Shown: positions 34,887 through 44,593 of the stretch, one piece after another | Layout: every line of letters begins with the position of its first letter | Numbering within the stretch: the stretch's first letter is position 1 | Origin: Arenibacter certesii DSM 19833 | GTDB lineage: Bacteria; Bacteroidota; Bacteroidia; Flavobacteriales; Flavobacteriaceae | Direction: 5' to 3' | Length of the DNA: 64,000 bases | NCBI RefSeq assembly: GCF_000429545.1 | Contig: NZ_AUCB01000007.1 | Coordinates: forward strand, 1-64,000 | The notes under the pieces: generated by a model | Seen by the model: only the letters and a program-made list of their open reading frames with translations | Databases searched by the model: none | Told to the model about the DNA's origin: nothing | Made by a program: the position numbers and the translations under genes

Positions 34887-35879
34887 CTAATAGTTGACCG
34901 CAGGACACTTACAATCGTATCGTTTTTCTTTTTGACCAAAATCGTAACCTAGAGTTAGCTGATGAAATCCTCCGTCATGGAATCTTAAATCGCCCATCTG
35001 ATAGGAATAGTTGTAAGAAACCAAGAATTGCTTATAATTGACCCCCACAATGGGAGTAATTAACTGCAAATGCTGATTCCCCACATATATTTCGGTTTGG
35101 TATTGTGTCCCTTCTAAACTTCGGCGATAGGAAACACCGCCCCAAACCGTTCCAAAATCCACCCGTTTATAGGACTTTAAGTTTATATCAATCATTTTCT
35201 CCTTTGTAAATTCAGTGTACTGGAATAGGGTAGAAGGCTCAATCTGCCAATCTCCTTTTCCAAAAACATAACCCAAAGAAATTAGATATTTTCTTAAGTT
35301 ATTAGCCTCTACTGCAGAGTAAAGGTCCCTTCCCCTCCCCAATAGATTGTGCACAGCAGCATGGGCATAGAATTCCAGAAAATTATAAGATATTCCCAAA
35401 TCCATATTAATATAGCCCACACTATTCCTAGAGCCTGTGACCAAAGGGTCCGGAACCACAGAAACAAAGGCTGTTTCATCCAAGTTACTTTGCTGCATTC
35501 CAGCACTAAGTCCAAAGGACAATTGATTAAGGCTACGAAAATCTGAACCCAATTGTAAATGGTGGGCATAAGTGAGTTCAAGACCGGTTTGTGAGTGATA
35601 CCCATTGGCATCATTAAAAAACAGCACTCCTAAACCAGAACGATCCCCAACCTTAAAATGCGCATTAAGAGTTTGCAAATTTGGAGCTTCATCTACATTA
35701 AACCATTGTTTCCTTAAAGTGGCCCTAATTTTTCCACCTTCGCCTATTCCGGCCATAGAAGGATATATTAGATAATAGTTGTCGGACAGATAATCAGAAT
35801 AAACTGGAATGCCTTCTTGACTATAAGATGGGAAACCCATAGTAACAAGAATAATGGTGATCAGTATGTAATGTTTCAT
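34887..35879 (-). CDS. PorP/SprF family outer membrane protein, stand-alone
   Basis: The 330-residue protein has a signal peptide ending FPSYSQEG and a beta-barrel with family-like segments (YLIYPSMAG, QWFNVDEAPNLQTLNAHF, GLGVLFFNDANGYHSQTG). Unlike the copy at 26940-27941 it has no adhesin gene beside it. Its client may lie elsewhere, as with SprF-type proteins serving SprB-like adhesins. It ends in YDCKCPAVNY, with two cysteines close to the C-terminus. Confidence 0.88.
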   Translation of the reverse strand: MKHYILITIILVTMGFPSYSQEGIPVYSDYLSDNYYLIYPSMAGIGEGGKIRATLRKQWFNVDEAPNLQTLNAHFKVGDRSGLGVLFFNDANGYHSQTGLELTYAHHLQLGSDFRSLNQLSFGLSAGMQQSNLDETAFVSVVPDPLVTGSRNSVGYINMDLGISYNFLEFYAHAAVHNLLGRGRDLYSAVEANNLRKYLISLGYVFGKGDWQIEPSTLFQYTEFTKEKMIDINLKSYKRVDFGTVWGGVSYRRSLEGTQYQTEIYVGNQHLQLITPIVGVNYKQFLVSYNYSYQMGDLRFHDGGFHQLTLGYDFGQKEKRYDCKCPAVNY

Positions 35880-35974
35880 TTAAAATGTAGAGTAGATTAG
35901 CTGCATTGTGTAAATATGGATTGTATGATTTAAAGACTACTTTGATATATGAGCTATTACTTAGAAATCCTTTG

Positions 35975-35982
35975 TACTTTTG
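35975..35982 (+). promoter_or_regulatory. Candidate -7 element for the Nfu gene
   Basis: TACTTTTG matches TAnnTTTG exactly and ends 15 bp before the ATG at 35998. I see no TTG 17-23 bp upstream, so the promoter is only half supported. Confidence 0.35.
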
Positions 35983-35997
35983 TCAAAAATATTCATT

Positions 35998-36903
35998 ATG
36001 AAGGAGTTTATAATTACGGTTGTACCCACAAACAATCCGGCGATTTTAAAATTTGAAACTAATCATTTTCTCACAAAGAATCAGAATTACGAATTTAAAA
36101 ATATAGACGACGCTAAAAATTCACCTTTAGCGCAGCAATTATTTCACTTGCCTTTTATAAAGACAGTATATATAGCTGGTAATTTTATTGGTTTGGAACG
36201 TTTTAATATTGTGGAATGGGATGATGTAAAAGATAGCGTGGCCCAACAATTGACCGACTATTTAAATGCAGGAGAAGTTGTTGTAAAAGAGGAGGAAGAC
36301 AATAAGAAGAAAGTAGCAGTAACCGTTTATGCGGAAGTTACCCCCAATCCTTCGGCCATGAAATTTGTTACCAACAAAAGAATAGTTCCTACTTCGTTCG
36401 AATTCAAAAATATTGATGAGGCAAAGGATTCAAAATTGGCAAAACATTTGTTTACCCTGCCTTTCGTAAAAGAAGTTTTCTTTGATGAGAATTACGTATC
36501 TATAAACAAATACGATGTGGTAGAATGGGACGAAGTCACATCTTCCCTACGCGAGATAATTCGAGACTTTCTTGCTGAGGGCAATGAAGTAGTATCTGCA
36601 AGCAGCATACAAAAACAACGTACAGAATCTCCCGCCTCAAAAATGGAAGACGCTAACCTAGACGATACCTCTAAGCAAATTATCGATATTTTGGAGGAAT
36701 ATGTGAAACCAGCTGTTGCGTCCGATGGCGGAAACATTATGTTTAAATCATATGAGGAAGATACTAAAACCGTAAATGTAATTTTACAAGGGGCATGTAG
36801 TGGCTGCCCATCCTCTACCTTTACCTTAAAAAATGGAATAGAAACCATGCTAAAAAACATGATGGGCGATAAAATAAATGAAGTAGTCGCCATAAACGGC
36901 TGA
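35998..36903 (+). CDS. Nfu/NifU-type iron-sulfur scaffold with doubled N-terminal domain
   Basis: The 301-residue protein contains two tandem Nfu N-terminal domains (about 1-95 and 110-200), recognisable by the repeated PTNNPAILKFETN / TPNPSAMKFVTN and WDDVKDS / WDEVTSS stretches. A C-terminal NifU domain follows, with the cluster-binding CxxC at about 267-270 in GACSGCPSS. It carries or delivers Fe-S clusters. The duplicated N-domain is common in Bacteroidota. The start is the ATG at 35998; an upstream TTG at 35980 overlaps the -7 box and is unlikely. Confidence 0.93.
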   Translation: MKEFIITVVPTNNPAILKFETNHFLTKNQNYEFKNIDDAKNSPLAQQLFHLPFIKTVYIAGNFIGLERFNIVEWDDVKDSVAQQLTDYLNAGEVVVKEEEDNKKKVAVTVYAEVTPNPSAMKFVTNKRIVPTSFEFKNIDEAKDSKLAKHLFTLPFVKEVFFDENYVSINKYDVVEWDEVTSSLREIIRDFLAEGNEVVSASSIQKQRTESPASKMEDANLDDTSKQIIDILEEYVKPAVASDGGNIMFKSYEEDTKTVNVILQGACSGCPSSTFTLKNGIETMLKNMMGDKINEVVAING

Positions 36904-36973
36904 TTTTCTTACCACTTTAAGGTTTTCCCCTTTTTATTTGCTAACTTTAAGAAAATCCAAAAATTTATATAAT

Positions 36974-37174
36974 ATGGCAATTTTAAAAATTATCGAAGTT
37001 CTAGCAAGTTCTAAAGAGGGATGGGAAGATGCAACGAAAAATGCAGTGGAGCAAGCTTCCAAAACCGTTAAGAATATTCGCTCTGTATACGTTAAGGAAC
37101 AAAGTGCAACGGTAAGCGATGGAAAAATAAAGGAATATCGCGTAAATGTTAAGATTACATTTGAAGTGCAATAA
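36974..37174 (+). CDS. Dodecin family flavin-binding protein
   Basis: This 66-residue protein begins MAILKIIEVLASS and continues with WEDATKNAVEQASKTVKNI and the strand YRVNVKITFEV. Dodecins form hollow dodecamers that bind flavins and buffer free riboflavin or FMN. The ATG at 36974 is chosen because it gives the family start. It follows the Nfu gene after 70 bp and is closed by a strong terminator. Confidence 0.93.
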   Translation: MAILKIIEVLASSKEGWEDATKNAVEQASKTVKNIRSVYVKEQSATVSDGKIKEYRVNVKITFEVQ

Positions 37175-37197
37175 TCCTATAAGTTTTACAGAAAAAA

Positions 37198-37216
37198 AGC
37201 GCCATTTACGGGCGCT
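37198..37216. terminator. Rho-independent terminator after dodecin
   Basis: AGCGCC (37198-37203) pairs with GGCGCT (37211-37216) around a 7-nt loop. A-rich sequence lies before the stem and a run of seven Ts from 37216 follows it, so the stem can extend by A-T pairs. It can act in both directions but serves the dodecin gene. Confidence 0.85.
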
Positions 37217-37345
37217 TTTTTTATGAAGTGATTTATTGGAAATGTTATTAAAATTTGTACCAATGAGCAACATTAACAATTGTTTGGAGCACAATACTTG
37301 GCCTCCTAAGGGATTTTTATTTGTTTTGTAAAAAAATTAAGATTT

Positions 37346-38170
37346 ATGGATATTATTACAAATTACGAAGAACACTGGGATAAAGCAGTCGATTTTATGT
37401 GGGAGGCTCTTCCCAGCCTCGCCATGGCCATTATTATTTATTTCTTAGGAAGTTGGGCCATAAAATTAATCAACCGATTGGTCCGTAAGTTTTTTGATAA
37501 GGCAGACTATGACCCTTCGTTAGAATCTTTCTTGCAAAGCTTTATAAGCATAGGCCTTAAAATTATGCTATTCGTAATTGTTATCACCCAATTGGGAGTA
37601 GAAAGCACTTCCCTTGTAGCAATTATTGGTGCGGCCGGACTTGCAGTAGGTTTAGCATTACAAGGATCTTTGGCCAACTTTGCCGGTGGCGTTCTATTAT
37701 TACTGTTTAAACCTTTTAAGGTAGGTGATTTTATATCTGCCCAAGGGGTAGACGGTACCGTTAAGGAGATCTCTATATTTACTACTAAGCTTACTACATT
37801 TGGAAATCAAGTTGCCATTATACCAAACGGACAACTATCAAATAACAATATTATTAATTACAATGCCCAAAATACAAGAAGGGATAATATTATTGTGGGT
37901 ATAGGCTACGATTCCAATATAAAACAAGCTAAAGAAATCCTATTACAGATTTGTGCTGAAGATGAAAACATCCTAAAAGATCCAGAACCACAAGTATTTG
38001 TAGCAGAATTAGGAGATAGTTCCGTGAATCTTTCCTTGCGTTTTTGGGCAGATACCAGCGTATTCTGGGCTGCACATTTCCACGTAATGGAAGAGTTAAA
38101 ACTTAGGTTTGATGAAGCAGGAATAGAAATACCTTTCCCACAGAGAGTTATGCACAATGCAAAGGCTTAA
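37346..38170 (+). CDS. Small-conductance mechanosensitive channel MscS family
   Basis: The 274-residue inner membrane protein has three N-terminal transmembrane helices and the MscS pore signature (GAAGLAVGLALQGSLANFAGG) followed by LFKPFKVGDFI. The beta and alpha/beta cytoplasmic domains complete it. It opens under membrane tension to release solutes on osmotic down-shock. Its stop codon overlaps the convergent tsaB stop (38167-38170). Confidence 0.94.
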   Translation: MDIITNYEEHWDKAVDFMWEALPSLAMAIIIYFLGSWAIKLINRLVRKFFDKADYDPSLESFLQSFISIGLKIMLFVIVITQLGVESTSLVAIIGAAGLAVGLALQGSLANFAGGVLLLLFKPFKVGDFISAQGVDGTVKEISIFTTKLTTFGNQVAIIPNGQLSNNNIINYNAQNTRRDNIIVGIGYDSNIKQAKEILLQICAEDENILKDPEPQVFVAELGDSSVNLSLRFWADTSVFWAAHFHVMEELKLRFDEAGIEIPFPQRVMHNAKA

Positions 38171-38838
38171 GACTTTTTACTCTGTAAAATAAAATCTTTT
38201 AAATAATAAGGTTCAAAGTAGGCGACATCTTCAAAGTCACCTACTTTGAACTTTTTATTTGATAGTTCGCCCATTTCTAGTGCTGTTGGTAAAGCAGCTC
38301 TAAAAGTAAAGTTTGGGTGATTTAACATATCTTTACATTTTTCCGCACCATCACCTATTAAAAGCACAGCACCTTGTTCTGCATACTCCTTAAAATGGCC
38401 TTCTTCAACAATCTCGGCTTTAGTTTCCCTTATTTGTTCTCTCTTGGAATTGAATACCGCCGAATACACTTCCATCCTTCTAGCATCTAACAAGGGAATA
38501 ACATATTTGTAGGTGTTTTGAATAGCTTGATTCGCTAAACTCTCCAATGTAGGAATGGAAATTAAAGGGATATCCAACGAGAAACATAATCCTTTGGCAG
38601 CAGACACCCCTATTCGCAATCCTGTGTAGGATCCAGGACCTTTACTTACTGCTATAGCGGAAAGATCATTAAAAGACAAGGAAGCCTCTTGCAAAGCTTC
38701 CTGTATAAAAATATGTAGCTTTTCTGAATGTGAATAATTGGGGCTGTTATCCTCCTTTAGAAGAATCAGCTTTCCATTCTTGGCGATGCTCACCGAACAA
38801 TTGGTGGTTGCCGTTTCCAAATTTAAAATTATTGCCAT
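38167..38838 (-). CDS. tsaB: tRNA threonylcarbamoyladenosine synthesis protein TsaB
   Basis: TsaB is the TsaD partner needed for the t6A37 modification of ANN-decoding tRNAs. The 223-residue protein has the ASKHA-type start ILNLETATTNCSVSI and the diagnostic VSKGPGSYTGLRIGVSAAKGL near residues 65-85. It follows the TolC-like gene by 18 bp and may be read from the exporter operon, an odd pairing with no functional sense beyond convenience. Confidence 0.95.
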   Translation of the reverse strand: MAIILNLETATTNCSVSIAKNGKLILLKEDNSPNYSHSEKLHIFIQEALQEASLSFNDLSAIAVSKGPGSYTGLRIGVSAAKGLCFSLDIPLISIPTLESLANQAIQNTYKYVIPLLDARRMEVYSAVFNSKREQIRETKAEIVEEGHFKEYAEQGAVLLIGDGAEKCKDMLNHPNFTFRAALPTALEMGELSNKKFKVGDFEDVAYFEPYYLKDFILQSKKS

Positions 38839-38856
38839 ATAGGCTACAAATATAAC

Positions 38857-40197
38857 CTAATCCAAGGTTATTGGTAATCCAAAATAAAACTCAAGCACTT
38901 TTAATCTAAAAATATAATCGTATTTGGTCCTGATAAGCTCGGCCTCTGCGTTATCTACACGAGATTGCGCCTGACTATAGTCGAAAGAGTTCATTAAACC
39001 TACATCAAATCGGTCTTTAGAGTATTCGTACGCTAAACGTCTTGCTTCCAAGGTCTTTTCTGCTGCCTCATAGGCCTTGGCAAAACTAGTGACGTCCACA
39101 TAAGCCTGATTGATATTGGTCTCTAGATCCAATTCATTTTGCTTATGCTGCAATCTAAACCTCTCCACATTAATTTTGGCTCGCTGCACTCCATTTCTGG
39201 TACTAAAACCATTAAACACGGGGATGTTTACTTGTAATCCGTATGAAATTCCATCGGTTAGATACAACTGATCCCCAAAAGGAATGCGCTCCCCTGTGGA
39301 AGGGTTTCTAAATTCACTTGAGTATTGGGTTCCATAATTAATAAAGGCACCTACGGTAGGATATACAGCTCCTTTGGCAATCTGAAGGTCCTTTAAAGCC
39401 AATTCTACATTAGATAAAGAAAACTTTATATCGTTCCTAAAAGTTAATGCTTTTTCGAATATGGATTTTGGAGTATTATCCAAAATATTTGAAGGTGGAA
39501 TGTCAAATTCTTCCTTCGAAATATCAAAATTCTCATAGTCGGTAATTTGTAAAAGCTGCGCTAGATTAATGCGGGAAATCAGGACCATGTTTTCACCATT
39601 TACAATCTGCTGCTCCTGGTTAGCCAAGGTAGCCTCAATTTCTAACAAATCTCCCTGTGGAACCACACCGGCCGCCACCAATTCTTTAGATCTTTCTAGA
39701 TCCTTCAGAGTTTCGGCATATTGTACACGAAATACTTTTAACGATTCCTTATTGGACAAAATTTGAAGGTAGGCATTGGCCACGGCCAACATTATATCTT
39801 CCTTCAAATCATCTAATCGATACTGGTTTGCCAAGGCATTCAATTTCGCCCTATTTAATCTATGGATGTTCCTTAGCCCATCAAAAAGGGTTACAGAAGA
39901 GCCAAATCCACCCGATGCCGTAGTAATTGTTCCGGTTACCTGCTGGTTTCTAGATTGATCCAAAACCAAACCGGAATTACCAGATATACGGCCGTTAACA
40001 TTAAAGTTGGGCAACATATCACCTATGGCATCCGACCTATCTATTAAAGCGTTATCTAAATCTAGCTCATATTGCTCTATTGTTAGGTTATTGTCTACGG
40101 CATAAGTAACACATTCTTCCAAAGTCCAATTCTTCTTCTGAGCACTCATTGTCGCAAAGCAGAAAAGGAATATCCCTATAATACCATTAATTCTCAT
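38857..40197 (-). CDS. TolC family outer membrane efflux protein
   Basis: The 446-residue protein has a signal peptide (ending FATMSAQ) and two TolC/OEP repeats rich in long helices, for example DLETNINQAYVDV and VDNAEAELIRTKYDYIFRLKVL. It forms the outer membrane duct of a tripartite pump. It is the last exporter gene, 37 bp after the adaptor gene. Confidence 0.93.
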   Translation of the reverse strand: MRINGIIGIFLFCFATMSAQKKNWTLEECVTYAVDNNLTIEQYELDLDNALIDRSDAIGDMLPNFNVNGRISGNSGLVLDQSRNQQVTGTITTASGGFGSSVTLFDGLRNIHRLNRAKLNALANQYRLDDLKEDIMLAVANAYLQILSNKESLKVFRVQYAETLKDLERSKELVAAGVVPQGDLLEIEATLANQEQQIVNGENMVLISRINLAQLLQITDYENFDISKEEFDIPPSNILDNTPKSIFEKALTFRNDIKFSLSNVELALKDLQIAKGAVYPTVGAFINYGTQYSSEFRNPSTGERIPFGDQLYLTDGISYGLQVNIPVFNGFSTRNGVQRAKINVERFRLQHKQNELDLETNINQAYVDVTSFAKAYEAAEKTLEARRLAYEYSKDRFDVGLMNSFDYSQAQSRVDNAEAELIRTKYDYIFRLKVLEFYFGLPITLD

Positions 40198-40234
40198 CTA
40201 TACTAATTTTTTGGATTGATATTGCCAATTGGTC

Positions 40235-41374
40235 TTATTTGGTTTCTTCATCTTCTTCCTTACCTATTTTAATAGGCTCCGTCTTATTCCATATTTTCAC
40301 CCTATCTTCCTCATTGATTCCAGATAAAATTTCCACGTTAACTCCATCGGAGATACCGATCTCAACATCACGTCTTTCAAATTTTTGCTCCTCAATTGGC
40401 CCCATGGCAATTTCCACAAAAGGTTTGTCCGTTGTTTTATCAAATTGCAATAGCGCTTCTGGAATAGCCATAACATCTTCTTTTCTTTCCAAAACCAAGG
40501 AGGCATTGGCACTATATCCTGCACGGATCAAGAAATCATCCTCAACGGTGACGTCACCTTCAATCTTAAACTGTACAGCTCCTGCTTCTTCAACCCCTTT
40601 TGGCGCTATAAATCTAAGTTTGGCATCAAATTTTTTATCGTTGATCGCTCCCAAGTTTATCTCTAATGGCATCCCCAATTTCAATTTACCAACTTCCCCC
40701 TCATCTACCTTACCTTCAAAGATCATAACACTCAAATCTGCAATTGTAGCAATGGTGGTCCCTTCATTAAAGTTATTGCTCTGGATTACCTGATCTCCTT
40801 TTTTAACTGGAATTTCCAAGACTGTTCCAGAAACAGTAGCTCTGATATTGGTGTTGGCAAGAGAGGAGCCCCCAGCAGAACCCACACGAATAATCTGGTA
40901 ATCTGAGCGTGCATTTTCCAATTCCAAAACAGCCTGGTCATACCTTAATTTTTGAGTATTGTAATCTTGGCTCGAAATTACCCCTTTATCAAATAAGGTT
41001 TTATTTCTGTCGTATTCTATCTTAACATTATTTAAGGCTATTTCTGCATTTCTAACTCTTCCTTTTGCCTGATTAAGAGATTGCTCGTTAGGCACCACCT
41101 TAATTTTCGCAATAAGATCCCCAGCGGCTACTTTAACGCCCTCATTAAGAAATATCTCATCTATTATTCCAGAAATTTGTGGTTTAATCTCTACCTCGTC
41201 TTCCGGAATTACTTTCCCGGTGGCAACTGTTTTCTTTTCTATACTAGTGGTTATCGGGGTTTTCACCTCGTAGGATATGGCAGATTTGCTATTGGATTTT
41301 ATAAAGAAGGCAGCCGCCCATAACGCTCCAAGTACCAAAACCCCTATTAGCACATATTTTACAATCTTATTCAT
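40235..41374 (-). CDS. Periplasmic adaptor (HlyD/MacA-like membrane fusion protein)
   Basis: The 379-residue protein has one N-terminal membrane anchor (about 8-27) and a barrel-sandwich/lipoyl domain (VIPEDEVEIKPQISGIIDEI). A helical hairpin (about 95-165), a beta-barrel and a membrane-proximal domain follow. It joins the ABC permeases to the TolC-like protein. It ends with a charged tail (KIGKEEDEETK). It lies 31 bp after the second permease gene. Confidence 0.93.
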   Translation of the reverse strand: MNKIVKYVLIGVLVLGALWAAAFFIKSNSKSAISYEVKTPITTSIEKKTVATGKVIPEDEVEIKPQISGIIDEIFLNEGVKVAAGDLIAKIKVVPNEQSLNQAKGRVRNAEIALNNVKIEYDRNKTLFDKGVISSQDYNTQKLRYDQAVLELENARSDYQIIRVGSAGGSSLANTNIRATVSGTVLEIPVKKGDQVIQSNNFNEGTTIATIADLSVMIFEGKVDEGEVGKLKLGMPLEINLGAINDKKFDAKLRFIAPKGVEEAGAVQFKIEGDVTVEDDFLIRAGYSANASLVLERKEDVMAIPEALLQFDKTTDKPFVEIAMGPIEEQKFERRDVEIGISDGVNVEILSGINEEDRVKIWNKTEPIKIGKEEDEETK

Positions 41375-41405
41375 TTCTATATCTATTTATTTGAATTGGT
41401 TTAGT

Positions 41406-42668
41406 TTATTCTTCTCTTAACGCGTCTATTGGTTTTATACTTACTGCTCTTTGGGCAGGAATTAACCCTATTAAAGTCCCTAGGATAACCATAATAGCCA
41501 AAGCGCCTATAACATAAGGTATGGGCACGGTAGGATTGGAATAAGGAAAGTCTAGGTCTTGGGTGGCATTATTAATAATAGTAAGCACTACTGCACCCAA
41601 AATAATCCCCATAATCCCTGCTGTCACGGTAAGAAATACAGATTCTAAAATGATTTGAGCGCGCACCTCACGTGGCGTAGCCCCCAAAGCCCTACGTACC
41701 CCTATTTCCTTGGTTCTTTCTTTTACTGAAATCAATAAGATATTTCCAATCCCTATCACCCCTGCTAAAATGGTAGCAATACCCACCACTAGCGATAAAA
41801 AAGTGAGCCCCTTGGCAAAACCACTAACACGACCAAAGATCTCTCCTAAGTTAAAAGATCCAAAGGCCCGTTCATCTTCCGGATTTACCCGATGGATAGA
41901 CTTCAACAGCGTTTTAACGCTTTCTTCCACTTTCAGCACATCTGCATCATCATAGGCTGCAATAGAAAACCATCCCACATTATTCCCGCTGTTATATAAT
42001 TTCCTGTAGGTAGAAAAAGGAATAAAAATATCGCCATCGCTATCAAATCCTCCTCCTTGAGAAAACTTATGCACGCCAACAACTTGGAAGAATACATTGT
42101 CTATCCGTATAAATTTCCCAATAGGCATCTCTCCCTTTTCAAACAATTCCTTTTCGGTACGTTCCCCAATAACGCATACTTTTCTTGCTTGTTCTATATC
42201 TGCATCATTGATAAATCTACCGCCATCATATATTTTTTTTGTAGTAATTTTGGTAAATACTGGAAAGTCCCCATAAACGTTATAACTACCAAATTTCTGC
42301 CCTCTTACTATTGTCCCTGGCGCATCTCCAAACACGCCTCTTACATTCCTAGGTGCTATATATTGTATTTCCGGAATCCTATTCTTTATACTAGTAGCAT
42401 CCTCTAACTTCAACTGTATAGGCCTTCCCGTTCTAAACCCCTCATAGGGCATACTAGTATTTTGCGCCCATACGAACATACTGTTCTTGGCAACGTTCTC
42501 AAATACCTCTTCAAACCCATTATCCATTCCTTTTGCGGCACCGGAAAGGGCTATATAAATAAAAATCCCCCACAATACCCCTATTACGGTAATTATGGTC
42601 CTAGTCCTATTTTTCCCAATAGAACCAAATATCTCCTGCCATGTATTAGTGTCAAATATAAATCGCAT
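41406..42668 (-). CDS. MacB-like ABC transporter permease (second)
   Basis: The 420-residue protein has one N-terminal transmembrane helix, a large MacB periplasmic domain and three C-terminal helices of the FtsX type. The conserved KERTKEIGVRRALGATPREV loop and the end PIDALREE are present. There is no ATPase domain, unlike E. coli MacB. It starts 1 bp after the first permease ends, which suggests a heterodimer. Confidence 0.93.
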   Translation of the reverse strand: MRFIFDTNTWQEIFGSIGKNRTRTIITVIGVLWGIFIYIALSGAAKGMDNGFEEVFENVAKNSMFVWAQNTSMPYEGFRTGRPIQLKLEDATSIKNRIPEIQYIAPRNVRGVFGDAPGTIVRGQKFGSYNVYGDFPVFTKITTKKIYDGGRFINDADIEQARKVCVIGERTEKELFEKGEMPIGKFIRIDNVFFQVVGVHKFSQGGGFDSDGDIFIPFSTYRKLYNSGNNVGWFSIAAYDDADVLKVEESVKTLLKSIHRVNPEDERAFGSFNLGEIFGRVSGFAKGLTFLSLVVGIATILAGVIGIGNILLISVKERTKEIGVRRALGATPREVRAQIILESVFLTVTAGIMGIILGAVVLTIINNATQDLDFPYSNPTVPIPYVIGALAIMVILGTLIGLIPAQRAVSIKPIDALREE

Positions 42669-42669
42669 A

Positions 42670-43899
42670 TTATTCGTCTCTTAAGGCTACAATTGGTTTG
42701 ATATCAGCTGCTCGTTTTGCTGGAATATAGCCCGCAATGGCACCGAATATGATTAAAAGTACCGTAGCGCTAATGGCCATCGTGATATCAATAAAGGGAT
42801 TGGTTATAAAATAATCCTTAAGCTTATCACCCATAAAGTTTAGTACGGCAATTCCAAGGATCATCCCAATAAATCCGGAAATAGTAGTAATAAATACGGA
42901 TTCCAATAGTATAGAGCTAATTACGGATTTTGGTGTTGCTCCCAAGGCTTTTCTAATTCCCAATTCCTTGGTACGTTCTTTAACCACAAATACCATGATA
43001 TTACTAATTCCTATAATTCCCGCTATAATGGTTCCAAAGGCAACAAAGGCAACAATAATTTGTAGCACTCTGGCAAATTGCTGGTTTTGCTTCAATTGGT
43101 CCGCCACGTTTCTTATAAAGAAACCGTTTTGATCTTCTGGGCTTATGTGTTTCTTTTCTCTAATGAACCTACCTAAACTCTTGTCTAGCGCCATAGCTCC
43201 CACGTACCCAATCTCTGGCTTAAACCCGACTATAAACTGATCTATTTTATCTGTGTTTTTTTCAATGAGCTGCCGAGTGGTATAGGGCATATAGATTAAT
43301 CGTTCTTCGTTGTCGCCCCCTTCATCCTGAAACACTCCAATAACCCTAAAGGCTATACCGGCCACATCAATATATTCACCAATTGAATTCTTTGTGCCAA
43401 AGAGGTCCTGCTCTACCAACCTACCGATGACCACATATTTGGTTCTGTTCTTAATATCCTCACTATTTAGGTAACGCCCCTTCATCATTATTGTCTTTTC
43501 TGCATATTGATGCGCCGGTCCCACTGCCCGTGTAGTATAGTTATTGGATTCGCTTTTATACTTTACCAATCCCCCTCTGGTAATCCTAGGAGTAGTGTAC
43601 TCCACGAACATAGCAAGATTTTTTTCTATATCGACCAGGTCGGAGTTATCAAACTCAATTGTCCTATTGGATTTGTACCCTTTATATGGAATAGTAGTAC
43701 GTCCTGGGAACACATAAAGAACATTGGTAGCATCGTCACCAAAAAAGTCATCAAAGGTATTGATAAGGCCATTCCCCATACCAAACAAGACCACAAAGAT
43801 TAAGATCCCCAAAGCCACGGTAAATCCCGATAGGAATGTTCGAAGCTTATTCTTTTGAATAGTATCGAAAATCTCCTTCCAATTATCACTACTGAACAT
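42670..43899 (-). CDS. MacB-like ABC transporter permease (first)
   Basis: The 409-residue paralogue of the next gene has the same MacB periplasmic domain and FtsX layout (KERTKELGIRKALGATPKSV, end PIVALRDE). Its start overlaps the end of the ATPase gene by 11 bp. The two permeases are clearly homologous but distinct in sequence, so they arose by an old duplication. Confidence 0.93.
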   Translation of the reverse strand: MFSSDNWKEIFDTIQKNKLRTFLSGFTVALGILIFVVLFGMGNGLINTFDDFFGDDATNVLYVFPGRTTIPYKGYKSNRTIEFDNSDLVDIEKNLAMFVEYTTPRITRGGLVKYKSESNNYTTRAVGPAHQYAEKTIMMKGRYLNSEDIKNRTKYVVIGRLVEQDLFGTKNSIGEYIDVAGIAFRVIGVFQDEGGDNEERLIYMPYTTRQLIEKNTDKIDQFIVGFKPEIGYVGAMALDKSLGRFIREKKHISPEDQNGFFIRNVADQLKQNQQFARVLQIIVAFVAFGTIIAGIIGISNIMVFVVKERTKELGIRKALGATPKSVISSILLESVFITTISGFIGMILGIAVLNFMGDKLKDYFITNPFIDITMAISATVLLIIFGAIAGYIPAKRAADIKPIVALRDE

Positions 43900-44593
43900 A
43901 TTGTGACGCTCTTACCTGGGTTATTTTTTCGTCCTCTATAATAACACCATCCTTTAAGTGAACAATTCTTTTACACATTTTAGCAATATCTGGCTCATGG
44001 GTAACGATTAGAATAGTATTCCCCGCATCGTTAATTTTTTGGATCAGGTCCATCACCTCATAGGAAGTCTTACTATCTAGTGCCCCTGTTGGCTCATCGG
44101 CCAGCAACACTTTTGGCTCTGCTGCCATGGCCCTAGCGATAGCAACCCGTTGTTTTTGTCCACCGGACAATTCACTTGGCAAATGGCCCGCCCATTCCTT
44201 AAGACCTACTTGTTCCAAATACTTTAAAGCTTTCTCTTGGCGTTCCCTTCTACCCACCTTTTGGTAGTACAAAGGAAGCGATACATTTTCAGCTGCTGTT
44301 TTGTAATTGATTAAGTTGAACGATTGAAAAACAAACCCCAAAAACTTGTTTCTATACTGGGCAGCCTTGGTTTCATTCATGTTCTTAATAGGCACTCCAT
44401 CTAAGGTATAAGATCCCTCGTCCAGCACATCCAGCATTCCTAAAATATTGAGAAGAGTAGATTTTCCAGAACCTGAAGAACCCATAATTGCTACCAATTC
44501 ACCATCTTCCACAGAAAAATTAATTCCTTTTAACACATGGAGGGTATTACTCCCCATTTTATAAGATTTATGCAGATCTTTTATTTCAATCAT
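43889..44593 (-). CDS. MacB/LolD-type ABC transporter ATPase
   Basis: The 234-residue ATPase has Walker A GSSGSGKST, signature LSGGQKQRVAIARAMA, Walker B VLLADEPTGALD and the H-loop in VTHEPDIA. It is the first gene of a five-gene exporter operon (ATPase, permease, permease, adaptor, TolC) that ends with tsaB. The substrate is unknown; candidates are peptides, lipoproteins or toxic compounds. Confidence 0.95.
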   Translation of the reverse strand: MIEIKDLHKSYKMGSNTLHVLKGINFSVEDGELVAIMGSSGSGKSTLLNILGMLDVLDEGSYTLDGVPIKNMNETKAAQYRNKFLGFVFQSFNLINYKTAAENVSLPLYYQKVGRRERQEKALKYLEQVGLKEWAGHLPSELSGGQKQRVAIARAMAAEPKVLLADEPTGALDSKTSYEVMDLIQKINDAGNTILIVTHEPDIAKMCKRIVHLKDGVIIEDEKITQVRASQYVQ

